The notes: generated by a model from the letters alone, not told the origin. Shown: positions 17,110 to 26,455, counted from the first letter of the stretch. The stretch is DNA of 64,000 nt from Dyadobacter chenhuakuii (GCF_023821985.2 NZ_CP098805.1:5819001-5883000), one strand, 5' to 3'. Numbers and translations: made by a program.

Positions 17110-17856
17110 ATGAAATTAGTAGAAAATAAAGTCGCGTTGGTAACCGGAGCATCACGTGGTATTGGTCGTTCCATTGCTTTACGCCTGGCTCAGGAAGGGG
17201 CTGATGTTGCATTTACCTACTTATCAAGTGTTGAAAAAGGTGAGGCGCTGGCCAAAGAACTGGAGCAGTTCGGTGTAAGGGCGAAGGGTTATCGATCGGA
17301 CGCGTCGGATTTCCAGGCAGCGGACCAGCTCGTTACAGATGTCCTTGCTGACTTTGGAAAACTGGACGTGCTGATCAACAATGCGGGCGTTACACGTGAC
17401 GGATTGCTAATGCGCATGAGTGAGGAACAATGGGATTCTGTGATTACGATTAACCTGAAATCGGTTTTTAATCTTACGAAGGCAGCAACCAAAAGCATGA
17501 TGCGCGCCAGAACGGGCTCAATCATCAACATTACTTCGGTGGTGGGGATCAGTGGTAATGCGGGGCAGTCCAATTATGCTGCTTCCAAGGCTGGGATCAT
17601 TGGTTTTACCAAATCCATCGCACTGGAACTAGGCTCACGCAATATTCGCTCGAATGCTGTCGCTCCCGGATTTATTGAAACGGAAATGACGGATGCTGTG
17701 GATTCAAAAGCAGTGGAAGAATGGAAGCAGTCGATTCCGATGAAAAGAGGAGGACAGCCCGAAGAGGTCGCCGATGCCTGCGTTTTTCTTGCTTCTGACC
17801 TTTCGCGCTACATTACCGGCCAGGTTTTACAAGTGGACGGCGGTATGTTGACATAG
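17110..17856 (+). CDS. fabG: 3-oxoacyl-[acyl-carrier-protein] reductase
   Basis: This 248-aa SDR enzyme reduces 3-oxoacyl-ACP with NADPH in fatty-acid elongation. Motifs are TGASRGIGRSIALRLA near the N-terminus, NNAGVTRDGLLMRM, the catalytic ITSVVGISGNAGQSNYAASKAG (Ser, Tyr, Lys) and PGFIETEMTD. The C-terminal SRYITGQVLQVDGGM is near-universal in FabG. The start at 17110 gives the standard MKLVENKVALVTGAS opening. A longer frame from 17044 would start inside the promoter. It stands apart from other fab genes here and is followed 25 bases later by the VWA-type gene. Confidence 0.93.
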   Translation: MKLVENKVALVTGASRGIGRSIALRLAQEGADVAFTYLSSVEKGEALAKELEQFGVRAKGYRSDASDFQAADQLVTDVLADFGKLDVLINNAGVTRDGLLMRMSEEQWDSVITINLKSVFNLTKAATKSMMRARTGSIINITSVVGISGNAGQSNYAASKAGIIGFTKSIALELGSRNIRSNAVAPGFIETEMTDAVDSKAVEEWKQSIPMKRGGQPEEVADACVFLASDLSRYITGQVLQVDGGMLT

Positions 17857-17881
17857 CATGTTTTTTCGTTACATTTAACAC

Positions 17882-19957
17882 ATGCGGTCCGAACTCATTT
17901 TCCAAACCCCTTACTGGTTTATTGTCTTCTGTCTGGTGGCAGGCGCTGCTTATGCATTCCTGCTTTACCAACCGACGGCGCCCTGGGGTAAAAAATGGAA
18001 TTATGTGCTCGCATCATTAAGAGGACTGGCGGTTGGAATGATCTGCTTTCTGCTGTTAGGGCCTCTGGTTCGCAAGACGGAAACTTCTGTTGATAAAGCT
18101 AAAATCGTTTTTGCGATCGACAATTCTGAGTCTGTCAAAGGACCAGGAACCGCATTGATGAAGCAGATTTCGGGCGCTGTCGCTGATCTGGAATCGTCTG
18201 GTTTTGAGGTGAGTGTGCAAACATTGGAAAAAGATTCGCGTTCACCAGTTCCGGATTCGATCCGTTTTGATGCCAGGAAGACAGACTTGTCTGAAATGCT
18301 GCAAACGGTGAAAACCAACTTTGAAGGAAGGAACCTGACGGATGTTATTTTGCTTTCCGATGGGGTTGTTAATCAGGGGATTTCTCCTGCTTATAACCGT
18401 TATCCATTTAAAGTGAACACATTGGCGGTTGGTGACACGGTTCCCGATCTGGATATCCGGATTAAAGATGTGGTCAGCAACCGGATCGCCTATCTTGGAA
18501 ATGAATTTCCGATCCGTGCCGAAATCGCTGCGAATGGCCTGGCCGGAAAATCCACAACGATCACATTGAAGCAGAACGGACGCACGGTTGCTAGCCAGCA
18601 GGTTATGGTGGACCGTCCTTCATTCTTCAAAGCATTTGATTTCAAGGCGTCGTCAACCCAGAAAGGTGTGCAGCATTACACATTGGAATTGGGCGGAATA
18701 GCCGGTGAAACTTCACCGAGGAACAACAAAAAAGATATTTATATAGACATTATAGACGGCCGGCAAAAAATTCTGCTGATGGCTTTGGCGCCGCATCCTG
18801 ACATTAAGAGCATTCGCAGCCTGGTAGAAGCCAATGATAATTATGAGCTGGACGTGAAGATTTTGTCCATTTCAAATACACCCGTTGCAACTGCCAAGCC
18901 GTATGATTTGATCATTTTACATCAGATTCCTAATGTGCTCGGGCTTGGTAATGCGCAGGTCCGTAATTTCATAGAATCCAAAACGCCGCTTTTCTTTATT
19001 CTGGGCAACCAGTCCGCGGTGCCGCTCGCCAATTCATTGAACCGTTCTTTGATCATCAATACGTCCAATAATCAGATCGATAAGGTTACGGCACGCTTTA
19101 ATCCGGCTTTTCAGCAATTGAATTTTGATCCTGAACAACTCAAATTATTAGAGCGCCTTCCGCCATTATCCGTTCCTTTCGGTGATTACAATATCTCCTC
19201 AGGCACAGAAACCATTTTATTTCAAAAAGTAGGAACATTAAACACCAGCAAGCCGCTGTTGGTTTTGAATACAAATGGTGGGCAAAAAACAGCGGTTCTG
19301 GCAGGAGAGGGGATATGGCAATGGCGGCAGGAAGAGTTTGCGCAGACGAATAAGCAGGAAGTCGTGGATAACTTGTTTCAGAAACTGATCCAGGTGCTTT
19401 CGGTAAGAGAGGATAAGCGGAAATTTCGCGTTTACCCTGTTCGCAACGAATTTGAAGCTGGCGAGCAGGTCACTTTTCAAACTGAGATATACAACGATAT
19501 CTACGAGCAGATTTACGGACAGGAAGTGAAGCTGGATATCACAAATGAAAAAGGCGTCACCAGGCAATTTACCTACACACATTCCAAAGAAAATCCGCGT
19601 TTCAATGTAAGCGGGCTGTCAGACGGTGTTTACCGATTTTCGGCTTCAACATCGCTGCGTTCCGGGCAGGAGAAAGTGGCCGGGCAGTTTGTGATCAGCA
19701 ATGCGGATCTTGAATTGAACAATACGACGGCTGATTTCGGGATGTTGCGCGAACTTGCCAACCGCTCGGGCGGAACTTTCACTACGCCCGCAACTTTCAG
19801 TGATTTTATTTCAAAACTCAAAGAAAACCGCCCTTCTGACCGGCTCGACAGCAGCGAAGAAATGGTCGAGATCATTTATATGAAGTGGTTGTTCTTCCTA
19901 CTGGTCCTGCTTCTCGGCGCAGAATGGGGCCTAAGAAAATACCATGGCGGATATTAA
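17882..19957 (+). CDS. Membrane-anchored protein with von Willebrand factor A-like domain
   Basis: This is a 691-aa protein. Two N-terminal membrane helices (about 11-31 and 40-62) and one C-terminal helix (about 662-682, MKWLFFLLVLLLGAEWGL) frame a large periplasmic part. Residues about 75-190 look like a VWA domain: FAIDNSESVKG carries the metal-site D-x-S-x-S, and DVILLSDGVVNQG the later Asp. The region about 295-520 resembles a GATase-like fold seen in similar membrane proteins of Bacteroidota, and 520-625 is beta-sandwich. Function is unknown; relatives act in cell-envelope processes. It overlaps the next gene by 14 bases. Not BatA/BatB, which are about 330 aa. Confidence 0.85.
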   Translation: MRSELIFQTPYWFIVFCLVAGAAYAFLLYQPTAPWGKKWNYVLASLRGLAVGMICFLLLGPLVRKTETSVDKAKIVFAIDNSESVKGPGTALMKQISGAVADLESSGFEVSVQTLEKDSRSPVPDSIRFDARKTDLSEMLQTVKTNFEGRNLTDVILLSDGVVNQGISPAYNRYPFKVNTLAVGDTVPDLDIRIKDVVSNRIAYLGNEFPIRAEIAANGLAGKSTTITLKQNGRTVASQQVMVDRPSFFKAFDFKASSTQKGVQHYTLELGGIAGETSPRNNKKDIYIDIIDGRQKILLMALAPHPDIKSIRSLVEANDNYELDVKILSISNTPVATAKPYDLIILHQIPNVLGLGNAQVRNFIESKTPLFFILGNQSAVPLANSLNRSLIINTSNNQIDKVTARFNPAFQQLNFDPEQLKLLERLPPLSVPFGDYNISSGTETILFQKVGTLNTSKPLLVLNTNGGQKTAVLAGEGIWQWRQEEFAQTNKQEVVDNLFQKLIQVLSVREDKRKFRVYPVRNEFEAGEQVTFQTEIYNDIYEQIYGQEVKLDITNEKGVTRQFTYTHSKENPRFNVSGLSDGVYRFSASTSLRSGQEKVAGQFVISNADLELNNTTADFGMLRELANRSGGTFTTPATFSDFISKLKENRPSDRLDSSEEMVEIIYMKWLFFLLVLLLGAEWGLRKYHGGY

Positions 19958-20926
19958 CAGGCGTTTTTTATCATGTTTCTTGCTGCTAATCCTGGCTATC
20001 TGCCTCTCTCCTTCAGTATCTGCCCAAACGGATTCGTTACAAAAAGGGAATTGGCAAACCGATTCTTCGCGGATTGATACATTAAAAATCGTTGCGAAAG
20101 ATTCGGTTCCGGCGGATGTGAGACCAAATTACCGGATGTTACGTGGCATTTTTGCAGCGCAGTCGGCACTGTATCTCGGAACGATTTACGGCCTGAGCAA
20201 ATCCTGGTATAAAAACCCATTGACCAAGTTCACATTTAAGGACGACACGGGCGAGTGGCTCCAAATGGACAAAATGGGGCACGTTTACACATCATATCAG
20301 ATTGCGCGGCACACCGCAGAGTTGTATAGGAAAACAGGAATTTCAAAACGTCAAATGTTGGTCTACGGCGCCATCTCAGGTATTTATTTTTCCAAACGCC
20401 GATTGAAATTCTGGATGGCTTCTCGCCTGATTACGGCTTCTCTCCCGGTGACATGGTCGGTAACATTGCAGGGTCAGTTATTTATTTAGGCCAAATCGCA
20501 CTTTGGGATGAAGTGCGCATTCAGCCGAAATTTTCTTTTCATTATACTTCCCTGGCGCGCGTCCGTCCGGAATTGCTGGGAAGCACCCGTTCTGAAAGCT
20601 GGCTGAAAGACTATAATGGTCAGACTTACTGGTTTTCGGGAAGCCCTGGAACATTCTTCAAAAATAGCGGCTGGCCTGCCTGGCTTTGTCTTTCAATTGG
20701 TTATGGAATCCATGATATGGTTTCGGCTGAAAAAGAGAAGAGTATCGAGCGGGGTTATCGCCCTTACCGGCAATATTATTTGTCCCTCGACATTGATCTT
20801 ACAAAAATTAAAACAAAAAGTAAGTTTGTGCGCACGATCGGTTTTTTTGCTAATTCGATCAAAATCCCGGCGCCCGCATTGCAATTCAGCAAAAAAGGCA
20901 TTGATTTTAAACCGTTTTACTTTTAG
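19944..20926 (+). pseudogene. DUF2279 (YfiM-like) gene split by a one-base frameshift
   Basis: The first frame (19944-20489) encodes a signal peptide (MADINRRFLSC to SVSAQ) and the DUF2279 N-terminal core (WLQMDKMGHVYTSYQIARHT). It then runs into unrelated residues after GAISGIYF. The +2 frame continues the family from FFQTPIEILDGFSPDYGFS through GDMVGNIAGSVIYLGQ to the natural C-terminus at 20926. Adding one T to the T-run at 20387-20391 would restore GIYFFQTPIEILDG. So the gene is either broken or carries a sequencing error in a homopolymer. The family is a predicted envelope lipoprotein of unknown role. It is coupled to the VWA gene by a 14-base overlap. Confidence 0.85.
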
Positions 20927-20984
20927 CAATTGTTGCTAAAGGATATGGCCTTACGGGCCGTCATTGAGTTCAATCAGATTAAGT

Positions 20985-21968
20985 ATGAATATTGGAGATA
21001 AAGTAAGGCTTGTGCATGGACGGGAAGAAGGTGTGATTTACGCTTTTTTGCCCGGAAACATTGTGGAAATAGAAATTGAGGATGGCTTCCGGATTCCTGT
21101 GCTGCGCAACGAGATCGTGACTATTTCACCCATTGAAAGCCAGCGACTTGTCAAAGAACCAGATTCAAAAAAGATCAAATCGCAGAGTGATGTTATTGTG
21201 CCCAGAAATGCGCCGTTTGCGGAAAAAGGAATTTTCCTGGCTTTCGTTGCCGTAAATGACAGGGCGGTGACGATGCATCTGATCAATAACTCCGATTGGG
21301 TGTTGCCTTTTACGGCTGTTGCTGTTAATGAGCAGGTTAGTACAGGGTTAGCGGGTGGTGTTTTGCAGCCGCGGACTGCGCAAAAATTGTCGGAGCTGAT
21401 TATGAAGGACTTCGAAATCTGGCCCGTGTTCGAGTTTAAAATACTCTATTACAGGGAAGGTAACCATGCTTTGCCGCAGGCTTTAACCAAAAGGATTAAA
21501 TGCAGGGCGCAATCATTTTACAAAAATAAAGGCAAGGCGCCTGTGTTAGGAAAGGATGCGTTTGTATACCAGATCGATGAGGAAAATTTGAAAACTGAAA
21601 TACATGCAAGTCCTGAAAATCTTTCCAACGATTTGAAAACGAGCCTGATGGGAGGAGGTAAGGTGGAAACGCCCGTGCTGGAAAAGCCTGAGCAGGTTGT
21701 GGATCTGCATATTGAAAAGCTGACCAAGCATGTAGGCTCTCTTTCGAATGACTCTATCCTTAAAACGCAGCTGGCCGCGTTCGAAAGCAATCTTGAATCA
21801 GCGATTGCAAACGGAATGGAAGAAATCACATTCATTCATGGCGCCGGAAGCGGGGTTTTAAGGACCGAATTACACAGGAGACTCGGCAAAAATCAGCATG
21901 TTAATTATTTTAAAGACGCTCAAAAAGAAAAATTCGGATACGGTGCAACCCTCGTCAAAATTAAATAA
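20985..21968 (+). CDS. DUF2027 protein with C-terminal Smr domain
   Basis: This 327-aa protein has an N-terminal DUF2027 part (MNIGDKVRLVHGREEGVIYAF, a small SH3-like barrel for about 60 residues, then a beta-rich domain to about 190) and a C-terminal Smr domain (about 240-325) with the opening VDLHIEKLT and the signature FIHGAGSGVLRTELHRRL. Smr domains are found in MutS2 and can act as nucleases; this fusion is common in Bacteroidota and its role is not known. The ATG at 20985 gives the standard family start; a TTG seven codons upstream is less likely. The next gene overlaps its 3' end. Confidence 0.9.
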   Translation: MNIGDKVRLVHGREEGVIYAFLPGNIVEIEIEDGFRIPVLRNEIVTISPIESQRLVKEPDSKKIKSQSDVIVPRNAPFAEKGIFLAFVAVNDRAVTMHLINNSDWVLPFTAVAVNEQVSTGLAGGVLQPRTAQKLSELIMKDFEIWPVFEFKILYYREGNHALPQALTKRIKCRAQSFYKNKGKAPVLGKDAFVYQIDEENLKTEIHASPENLSNDLKTSLMGGGKVETPVLEKPEQVVDLHIEKLTKHVGSLSNDSILKTQLAAFESNLESAIANGMEEITFIHGAGSGVLRTELHRRLGKNQHVNYFKDAQKEKFGYGATLVKIK

Positions 21969-23403
21969 GTGGCTCACTAATTGCCTGAATGTATTGTTGA
22001 TCATGGCATTTGCGCTCAGCATTTGGCAATGCCGTTCTAAAAGCACCTCCCCGAAAGCGCCCATGGAAGAATATAAGTACTCCGTTGATGAGATCCAGAA
22101 TGAAAAGCACCTCTCGGTGCTGAATGTTCCGGTAGAAATCCCGATTGCCGAGATTGAAAATCAGATCAATGCGAAAATAAAAGGACTCATTTATGAGGAT
22201 AACAGCTATGAGGATGAGGATAATGACAATCTGAAAGCGAAGGTTTGGAAAATAAGTCCTATAAAGGTGGTTGCAATTGATTCTTCATTTTTGTTTGAAG
22301 TCCCTCTTAAAATATGGGTAAGCGCCGGTTATAAAATCAGTCCTCTGGGCATCACTATGTCGGGCTATAAGGATACTGAATTTTCCATACGCATTCGGCT
22401 GATCTCGAAGTTGGGGATTTCACCTAACTGGGCGATCAAATCGGAAACATATGTGGATAGCTACGATTGGATAAGCGACCCGAATGTAAAAGTTGCCGGC
22501 ATTAACATTCCGATCAAGAGCATGGCGAGCAGGCTTTTGAATAAAAATTTTGAAAAAATAACACAGGCAATTGACGAACAGGTTGCCAGCAACATTGAGC
22601 TCAAAAAGAATGCAGAACTCGCCTGGAACATTGCCAGGCAGCCCGTTTTGCTGTCGAAGGAATTTGATACATGGCTGGCTATCGTGCCGACAGGCGTTGT
22701 TATGACGCCTTTGTTGGCCAGGAATGGTATTCTTCGCTCGGTTATCGGTATTAAAGGTTACACGCAAACGATTACGTCGGCGACCAAGCCTGCTATTCCT
22801 GCGGTTTTGAGGTTACCGAATTTGCAGATAGTCAATAAGGTCTCAGAGGATTTTAAAGTCGGACTTATCAGTGTCGTGTCTTATAAAGAAGCTGCGAGAC
22901 TGGCAACGGCGAAGTTTGCGGGCGAAAAATTTTCTTTCCTGGCCGGGCAGTACAATGTAGAAGTCACTTCGATTGATATGTATGGTCAGAATGAAAAGCT
23001 GGTGATCAAGGCAGGACTGAAAGGCAGTATCAATGGTGATATTTACCTGAAAGGCGTGCCGCATTATGATCCTGTAAGCCAGCAATTGTCATTGAAAGGC
23101 CTTGATTATGATTTGGATACGAAAAACTCGATTGTTAAGACGGCGGGTTGGCTGTTACAAGGCCAGTTTAGCAGGATGATGGAGAAAAAGATGGTGTTTC
23201 CGGTGGGCGGACAGATCAGCGATGCGAAAAAAACAATTCAAAAGGCGCTGTCCAATTTAAAAGTAACCGAGGGTGTCATTTTGAAAGGCAGCTTAACGGA
23301 TATTACACCTGACAAGGTTTATTTAACACCGGAACACCTTTACGCTGTTGTATTTGCGAACGGAAATGTTAATTTGAAGGTCAATGGATTAAAGGGAATT
23401 TGA
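21943..23403 (+). CDS. DUF4403-family lipoprotein
   Basis: This protein is about 486 aa and belongs to DUF4403, a Bacteroidota and Proteobacteria family of unknown function. Family marks include the tandem SMP/BPI-like halves (VPVEIPIAEIENQINAKI, then IDEQVASNIELKKNAELAW) and VEVTSIDMYGQNEKLVIKAG near the C-terminus. A hydrophobic stretch ending FALSIWQC looks like a lipoprotein signal. The start is uncertain. A GTG at 21943 gives two lysines before the hydrophobic core and a 26-base overlap with the previous gene. An ATG at 21898 would overlap by 71 bases, and an ATG at 22003 leaves too short a signal. It probably binds lipid in the periplasm, by analogy with the fold. Confidence 0.82.
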   Translation: MQPSSKLNKWLTNCLNVLLIMAFALSIWQCRSKSTSPKAPMEEYKYSVDEIQNEKHLSVLNVPVEIPIAEIENQINAKIKGLIYEDNSYEDEDNDNLKAKVWKISPIKVVAIDSSFLFEVPLKIWVSAGYKISPLGITMSGYKDTEFSIRIRLISKLGISPNWAIKSETYVDSYDWISDPNVKVAGINIPIKSMASRLLNKNFEKITQAIDEQVASNIELKKNAELAWNIARQPVLLSKEFDTWLAIVPTGVVMTPLLARNGILRSVIGIKGYTQTITSATKPAIPAVLRLPNLQIVNKVSEDFKVGLISVVSYKEAARLATAKFAGEKFSFLAGQYNVEVTSIDMYGQNEKLVIKAGLKGSINGDIYLKGVPHYDPVSQQLSLKGLDYDLDTKNSIVKTAGWLLQGQFSRMMEKKMVFPVGGQISDAKKTIQKALSNLKVTEGVILKGSLTDITPDKVYLTPEHLYAVVFANGNVNLKVNGLKGI

Positions 23404-23490
23404 CACAAAAATTCTGCAAAAATCCGCGTCATTATCATAATTTTTTACTTTTAATAGTATATTGACTGCTGATCGAAAGAAAGTATTTCT

Positions 23491-23498
23491 TAGCTTTG
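23491..23498 (+). promoter_or_regulatory. Bacteroidota -7 box for rnpB
   Basis: TAGCTTTG fits TAnnTTTG and lies about 15-20 bases before the predicted 5' end of the RNase P RNA. No TTTG at the canonical distance was seen. Confidence 0.5.
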
Positions 23499-23511
23499 TG
23501 GTCAGAGGAAA

Positions 23512-23916
23512 GGAATAAGCTGACCTACCGCTGCGGTTTCGGCCGGAGAGGAAAGTCCGGGCAGCAGAGAGCACCGTACTTCCTAACAGGAAGGCAGCAG
23601 GCCGGAGACGGAATGCTGACAGCAAGTGCCACAGAAATTATACCGCCCTGGCATGTTTTTTATGTGACAAGGTAAGGGTGAAATGGTGGAGTAAGAGACC
23701 ACCGCTCTTTGGGTGACCAAAGGGGCACGGTAAACCTTACGGGCTGAAAGGTCAAATAGGTGTCAATCCGTGGGGCTGCTCGTCCCCGTCTTTCGGGACA
23801 TTGACACGGGTAGATCGTTAGAGGTTCCGGGTGACCGGAATCCTGGATAAATGGTAGGAGCTTGATGCTGGTTCGCCAGCTTAGAGTAACAGAATCCGGC
23901 TTACAGGCTTATTTTT
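23512..23916 (+). ncRNA. rnpB: RNase P RNA (bacterial type A)
   Basis: The catalytic RNA of RNase P trims tRNA 5' ends. Conserved blocks are visible in order: GAGGAAAGTCCGGGC near the 5' end, CAGAAATTATACCGCC, GGTAAGGGTGAAATGGTGG with AAGAGACCACCGC, and AGAATCCGGCTTACAGGC at the 3' end. The closing helix P1 is formed by AATAAGC (23514-23520) and GCTTATT (23907-23913), and the T-run at 23912-23919 acts as terminator. The length of about 400 nt is normal. It stands between the DUF4403 gene and the OmpA gene with its own -7 box. Confidence 0.96.
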
Positions 23917-23974
23917 TTTCTTATATTGAGTTAATTAATTAGTGAATATTTGAATCACATAACTGGTGTTTCCC

Positions 23975-25495
23975 ATGAAGAGAAAGAATCTTTACGTTGC
24001 TTTTATTTGTTTTTCCCTGCTGAGTTTGAATACGTTTGCCCAAAACCGGACGTACGAAGGGCCCAATAAGATGAACACCTGGTCCATCACAGGTTACGGG
24101 GGGATAACCAAGTTCTTCGGTGACATCAAAGAGTACGATTTCAAAAGGAGTAATAATGAGAAATTGACAGGAGGCTGGGGCCTTTCTATTAATAAGCAGT
24201 TATCTCCGCTTTTTGGGGTTCAGATCGTTGGTTACAATGGCCAGCTGCAAGGCTCAAAACAAGGTCACATGAGCCGCATCACAGGCGATTCTTACGATGT
24301 GGTCTTCAACAGCCCTTCTTTCGTTCAAGTAACAATCGACGGAACGCTTAATGTTAACAGGCTGCTTTTCGGTTACAAGAAATTGAGAAGATGGAAAGTT
24401 GACGCGCATTTGGGAGCTGGAATTATCTACTACCACACTGATTTGACTGCTACCAACACAAATCCACGAAGTGAATTCTTCGGAAACACTTACGAAGTAT
24501 CGACAAATACAGACGCTAGTTCAAAAACAGCCGGTAAATGGGAACGCAACGGTTCTACATATACAAGAGAATGGGTTGTACCTGCCGGACTAGCCGTACA
24601 TTATGAACTAACCCCAAGATTTGACCTAGGCCTAGACTTTACTTACAATTACGTAAATACTGAGAAACTGGATGCAACCGTAGGCGGTTTGAGCGATTAC
24701 CGTACTCAAACTGGAATCTGGACGTTTGCAAAAGACGATTCTAAAAATGACGGATGGGGAATGGCTTCGATCGCATTGACTTACAAACTTGGTAAGAATG
24801 CAGTAATGGCGAAAAAAGGCAAATATGATGCTGGAAGCGGTCGTTACCACTTGCGTTGGGCAAATCCACAGTCTTTAATCCCTGTTCCTTACAATCCGAC
24901 AATGGAAGATGCAGATTCAATCGCAAAAGCAAACATGCCTAAGCCGGTTGATCCACGTCTTTACACAGATTCAGATGGTGACGGTGTAGCCGATCTGTTC
25001 GACAAAGAGCCAAACACACCAATTGGAAGCATCGTTTCAGGTGGTGGAGTTGCAATGGATCTGGACAAAATCATCAGAGACGCAATCAAAAACAACTTGC
25101 CGAAAGACGAGTGTGAGGCATTGTTCAGCAATATCGAATTCGATACTGACAAGGCGATCATCCGCAATCCTTCAAAAGAAACTTTGAGCAAAGTAGTTGA
25201 GCTTCTGAACATGCGTACAAACTGCCGCATCGTTCTGGTTGGTCACACAGATGCTCGTGCTTCTGATGCTTATAACGTATCACTTTCACGTCGTCGTGTT
25301 GATGCTGCGAAACGCTTCCTGATCCGTGCCGGAATTACTGATCCTAGCCGTATCATTGTGGAACATTACGGTGAGTATCGCCCAATCGCTGAAAACACAA
25401 CAGTTGAAGGCTTGCAGTCTAACCGTCGCGTTGAAATCAAGATCTTGCCTAATAACACGATCCGCTCAACATATCCTGCTGGTTTCCGCCCATAG
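23975..25495 (+). CDS. OmpA-family outer-membrane protein with TSP3-type calcium motif
   Basis: This 506-aa protein has a signal peptide (MKRKNLYVAFICF to TFAQ). Residues about 25-285 form an N-terminal beta-barrel-like region rich in aromatic strands. Residues about 325-345 carry a thrombospondin-3-like acidic motif (DSDGDGVADLFDKEP). The C-terminal OmpA-like peptidoglycan-binding domain (about 370-495) shows SNIEFDTDKAIIR, LVGHTDARAS, SLSRRRVDAAKRFL and QSNRRVEIKIL. It should anchor the outer membrane to peptidoglycan. The ATG at 23975 is preferred to a GTG three codons upstream because it gives the basic n-region directly. A strong terminator follows 22 bases after the stop. Confidence 0.94.
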   Translation: MKRKNLYVAFICFSLLSLNTFAQNRTYEGPNKMNTWSITGYGGITKFFGDIKEYDFKRSNNEKLTGGWGLSINKQLSPLFGVQIVGYNGQLQGSKQGHMSRITGDSYDVVFNSPSFVQVTIDGTLNVNRLLFGYKKLRRWKVDAHLGAGIIYYHTDLTATNTNPRSEFFGNTYEVSTNTDASSKTAGKWERNGSTYTREWVVPAGLAVHYELTPRFDLGLDFTYNYVNTEKLDATVGGLSDYRTQTGIWTFAKDDSKNDGWGMASIALTYKLGKNAVMAKKGKYDAGSGRYHLRWANPQSLIPVPYNPTMEDADSIAKANMPKPVDPRLYTDSDGDGVADLFDKEPNTPIGSIVSGGGVAMDLDKIIRDAIKNNLPKDECEALFSNIEFDTDKAIIRNPSKETLSKVVELLNMRTNCRIVLVGHTDARASDAYNVSLSRRRVDAAKRFLIRAGITDPSRIIVEHYGEYRPIAENTTVEGLQSNRRVEIKILPNNTIRSTYPAGFRP

Positions 25496-25516
25496 GATTT
25501 GGTTAAAACATATTGA

Positions 25517-25548
25517 AAAGGAAGGTAAGCGTTTACCTTCCTTTTTTT
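25517..25548 (+). terminator. Rho-independent terminator after the OmpA gene
   Basis: AAAGGAAGGTAA (25517-25528) and TTACCTTCCTTT (25533-25544) form a perfect 12-bp stem with a 4-base loop, ending in a T-run to 25548. Confidence 0.9.
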
Positions 25549-25581
25549 GTGCAAGCTGTTCGAGAATTCAGTAATTTCACT

Positions 25582-25589
25582 TACCTTTG
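25582..25589 (+). promoter_or_regulatory. Bacteroidota -7 box for rpsP
   Basis: TACCTTTG matches TAnnTTTG, 49 bases before the rpsP ATG and 33 bases after the OmpA terminator. No matching -33 box was seen. Confidence 0.5.
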
Positions 25590-25637
25590 CACCCTGTTTA
25601 ATTTAGGGACGAGTTCCCGATCATAACAAATTCAATA

Positions 25638-26402
25638 ATGGCAGTTAAAATTAGGTTGGCGCGTCGTGGACGCAAGAAGAAGGCGATTTATGATATCGTA
25701 GTCGCAGATGCCAGAGCACCACGTGATGGTCGCTTCATCGAAAAATTGGGTATCTATAACCCGGGAACAAACCCTGCTTCCATCGTTTTGGAATCAGATA
25801 AAGCAGTTGATTGGCTTTTGAAAGGTGCGCAACCGACGGATACAGCACGTTCTATTTTGCAACATGAAGGTGTAATGCTTAAAAAACACTTGCAAGTAGG
25901 CGTTATCAAAGGTGCAATCACGCAAGAAGTTGCTGATTCACGTTTTGAAGAATGGAAAGGATCAAAAACAGACCGTAAAGCAACTGCTGCTGATACGTTG
26001 TCTCAGAAGAAAGATTCTGACAGACAAGCCAGACTTGAAGCTGAGCGTAAAGTAAGCCAGACTCGTGCGGAAGCAATCGCTAAGAAAAATGCGCCTCCTG
26101 TTGAAGAAGCTCCTGAAGTTGAGGAAGCGGAAGCGGCTGTTGACACAGTGACAGAAGAAGTTTCTAACGAAGTTGCAGAGGAAACAACAGCTACTGAAAC
26201 AGTAACTGAGGCTCCGGAAGCTGAGGCAGCTGCACCAGTGGAAGCACCTGTTGCGGAAGCACCAGCTGAAACACCTGCTGCGGAAGCACCAGTTGAAACT
26301 CCTGAGGCTGCGGCAACAACAGTTGAAGCTCCTGAAGCTGAGGCACCAGCATCTACTGAAACTCCTGCAACGGATGAATCGGCAGAGAAAAAAGCTGAGT
26401 AA
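25638..26402 (+). CDS. rpsP: 30S ribosomal protein S16 with long acidic C-terminal tail
   Basis: Residues 1-80 are a normal S16 core ([38 protein letters not shown]), a 30S assembly protein. Residues about 80-150 form a Bacteroidota-type extension ([20 protein letters not shown], basic and helical). Residues about 150-254 are a low-complexity tail of repeated Glu, Ala, Pro, Val and Thr with units such as [10 protein letters not shown]16 is about 80-90 aa in E. coli and usually longer in Bacteroidota, so part of the extension is expected, but 254 aa is large. It opens the rpsP-rimM-trmD order known in many bacteria. Confidence 0.96.
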   Translation: MAVKIRLARRGRKKKAIYDIVVADARAPRDGRFIEKLGIYNPGTNPASIVLESDKAVDWLLKGAQPTDTARSILQHEGVMLKKHLQVGVIKGAITQEVADSRFEEWKGSKTDRKATAADTLSQKKDSDRQARLEAERKVSQTRAEAIAKKNAPPVEEAPEVEEAEAAVDTVTEEVSNEVAEETTATETVTEAPEAEAAAPVEAPVAEAPAETPAAEAPVETPEAAATTVEAPEAEAPASTETPATDESAEKKAE

Positions 26403-26424
26403 TTAGCGTTAAAATACAATCTTT

Positions 26425-26455
26425 ATGAGTCTGTCGGTGATCCGTACAGACTCAT
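26425..26455 (+). terminator. Hairpin between rpsP and rimM (attenuator or processing site)
   Basis: ATGAGTCTGT (26425-26434) pairs perfectly with ACAGACTCAT (26446-26455), and CGG/CCG extends the stem around a TGAT loop. ATTGTTTTAT follows, a weak U-tract. It may thin out readthrough from the ribosomal protein gene into rimM or protect the rpsP mRNA end. Confidence 0.6.

Noticed and set aside
26003-26419. A 138-codon minus-strand frame of Ala, Ser, Val and Gly repeats
   Set aside because: It is the mirror of the repetitive S16 tail; the repeats come from the coding strand.
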